This document shows, one piece after another, positions 62,940-64,000 of a DNA stretch of 64,000 nucleotides (its first letter is position 1; every line of letters starts with the position of its first letter). The stretch is from CAIWHR01 sp039931775. Lineage in GTDB: Bacteria; Pseudomonadota; Gammaproteobacteria; Burkholderiales; Casimicrobiaceae. The notes under the pieces are model-generated. The model did not search any database, was not told the origin of the DNA, and worked only from the letters and a program-made list of their open reading frames with translations. The position numbers and the translations under genes are program-made. The stretch lies in contig JBDTRG010000129.1 of the NCBI GenBank assembly GCA_039931775.1, positions 81,154-145,153 on the forward strand, in the 5' to 3' direction.

Positions 62940-63884
62940 ATGAACCGATTGTCGGAAAGCCGGAATGTTCACCTAACCGCTGTGGAAGCGTGCGATATAG
63001 CGCTTGCATCAGTGGATGGTTTTCCGCTGGCGGCTAGGTTGTGGTCGGTGCCAGAGGCAACCGATACTAAAGATGTGGCACTGATAAACGCTGGGGCGGG
63101 CATAGCGAGCAAGTATTACGATCGATTTGCTGCTTTTCTGGCGGAGAGGGGCATTCCGACCCTTGTTTATGACTACCGCGGCATTGGCCGCTCGCGTCCA
63201 GACTCATTAAAGGGATTTCAAGCTTCCGTTGAAGAATGGGGAAGCAAGGATTGTGCCGCTGCAATTTGTTGGCTACGAAACCGCTTTCCTGGGGCTCGAT
63301 TGATCGTCATCGGTCACAGTATCGGCGGATTTGTGACGGGTTTCGTCACAAATGGAGCGTTGATCGATCGATTGCTTCTTGTAAGCGCCCATACAGGATA
63401 TTGGCGCGATTACTCGGCAATCGCGCGGCCGCTTATGTTCTTGGCATGGCATGTACTAATGCCTGCCATAACCGCGGTTGTCGGATATTTTCCAGGGAAA
63501 CGTTTGCGCATACTGGAAGACTTGCCGAAAGGCGTCGCATTTGAGTGGGCTTCGCGTTTGTACCCTGATTTCTGGTGGCGCCTAAAGCGACCTGACGGAT
63601 CGCCCGATGGTGAACGAATTCAGGGCCTGTTATCCAGATTTGCCGCGATCCATGCAAACACGCTTGCCGTGCGATTCACTGACGATCCATTCGCTACGGA
63701 CGAGGCTACGGTAAGGATATTAGGGCTATTTCCTAACGCGTCCGTTGAACGCTTGGTTGTAGAACCAACAGAAGGCGACGGACGACCGATTGGGCACTTT
63801 GGCTTTTTTGATTCGCGATTCCGCCGCAACTTGTGGCCCAGAGTTCTTGAAAGGCTCCTAACGGTCAATTCCAGATTGGGTTGA
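62940..63884 (+). CDS. Alpha/beta-hydrolase
   Basis: The 314-residue protein has an oxyanion-hole region (ALINAGAGIASKYYDRFAAF), YDYRGIGRS, a nucleophile elbow GHSIGG, and a late Asp/His pair (TDDPFATD, GHFGFFD). A cap with hydrophobic helices (LMFLAWHVLMPAITAVVGYF) suggests lipid-like substrates. I chose the ATG at 62940; a TTG at 62880 is possible. It is divergent from rpfC, 69 bases apart, so they may share control. Substrate unknown. Confidence 0.75.
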   Translation: MNRLSESRNVHLTAVEACDIALASVDGFPLAARLWSVPEATDTKDVALINAGAGIASKYYDRFAAFLAERGIPTLVYDYRGIGRSRPDSLKGFQASVEEWGSKDCAAAICWLRNRFPGARLIVIGHSIGGFVTGFVTNGALIDRLLLVSAHTGYWRDYSAIARPLMFLAWHVLMPAITAVVGYFPGKRLRILEDLPKGVAFEWASRLYPDFWWRLKRPDGSPDGERIQGLLSRFAAIHANTLAVRFTDDPFATDEATVRILGLFPNASVERLVVEPTEGDGRPIGHFGFFDSRFRRNLWPRVLERLLTVNSRLG

Positions 63885-63943
63885 CCTAGTCATGTGAGTG
63901 GATTTGTGATCGCGACTATTGCGCGTCGGGCACGGCGGGTCCC

Positions 63944-64000
63944 TCAATCCGCAAGCTCCGCATAGATCGCATCGATCTTCGATCTGTCCGCGAGAAAAGC
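63944..64000 (-). CDS. C-terminal end of a leftward gene (runs off right edge)
   Basis: On the minus strand the last 18 codons read AFLADRSKIDAIYAELAD then TGA. It looks like the helical C-terminus of a real protein, but too little is present to name it. Confidence 0.35.
   Translation of the reverse strand, partial: AFLADRSKIDAIYAELAD

Overview
The window looks like a chromosomal segment of a GC-rich betaproteobacterium, probably Burkholderiales or a relative. This rests on the gene set and gene order: a large single-chain purL, a TctAB tricarboxylate carrier plus a Bug/TctC binding protein, a parvulin-bolA-yciB run, pilS-pilR with a PP0621-family gene, phaM, and aat-bpt. Most of the window has high GC with many GTG starts and GTGA/ATGA overlaps. 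The last ~4.5 kb (from ~59.47 kb) is clearly more AT-rich.

Layout. 1-4.5 kb: the start of an exported, probably beta-barrel protein, a secreted caspase-like protease with Sel1 repeats and a coiled coil, and a lipoprotein hydrolase. 4.66-6.76 kb: a B12-type radical SAM enzyme of the RiPP-maturation family, preceded in frame by a leader-like peptide ending in VAGG. 7.4-15.9 kb: an RND efflux pair, a di-haem lipoprotein cytochrome, a remnant of a GMC oxidoreductase and an old-yellow-enzyme relative. 16-32 kb: an exported FecR-like protein, purL, a glycosyltransferase/TPR-Fic pair, an MscS channel, a gamma-carbonic-anhydrase-like protein, a gamma-glutamyltransferase with TctA/TctB, and parvulin-bolA-yciB.

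32.1-50.5 kb: between ampD and pilR lies an apparent biosynthetic island. It holds two coupled NRPS genes (C-A-PCP, then C-A-PCP-TE), two paralogous adenylation-carrier proteins on its flanks, a multipass membrane protein coupled to the second NRPS gene, a phosphopantetheinyl transferase, a polysaccharide-type flippase, a Bug protein coupled to one adenylation-carrier gene, and a 2OG-Fe(II) oxygenase. A broken TPP-enzyme gene sits at the ampD edge. The two NRPS genes share a perfect 436-bp stretch, and the terminal thioesterase has Cys in the nucleophile position. The product is unknown; membrane protein and flippase suggest export or attachment to a surface glycan or lipid.

50.6-59.5 kb: pilR/pilS, a PP0621-like protein, a D-2-hydroxyacid dehydrogenase, a conserved unknown, phaM, a GST, tRNA-Arg(CCU), tag, aat and bpt. 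59.5-64 kb: an AT-rich block with an RpfF-type DSF synthase facing an RpfC-type hybrid kinase, and a divergent alpha/beta hydrolase. An inverted repeat spans exactly the gap between the bpt stop and the rpfF start. The strongest candidates for new biology are the leader/radical SAM fusion, the NRPS island, the GT/TPR-Fic pair and the transferred-looking RpfF/RpfC module.
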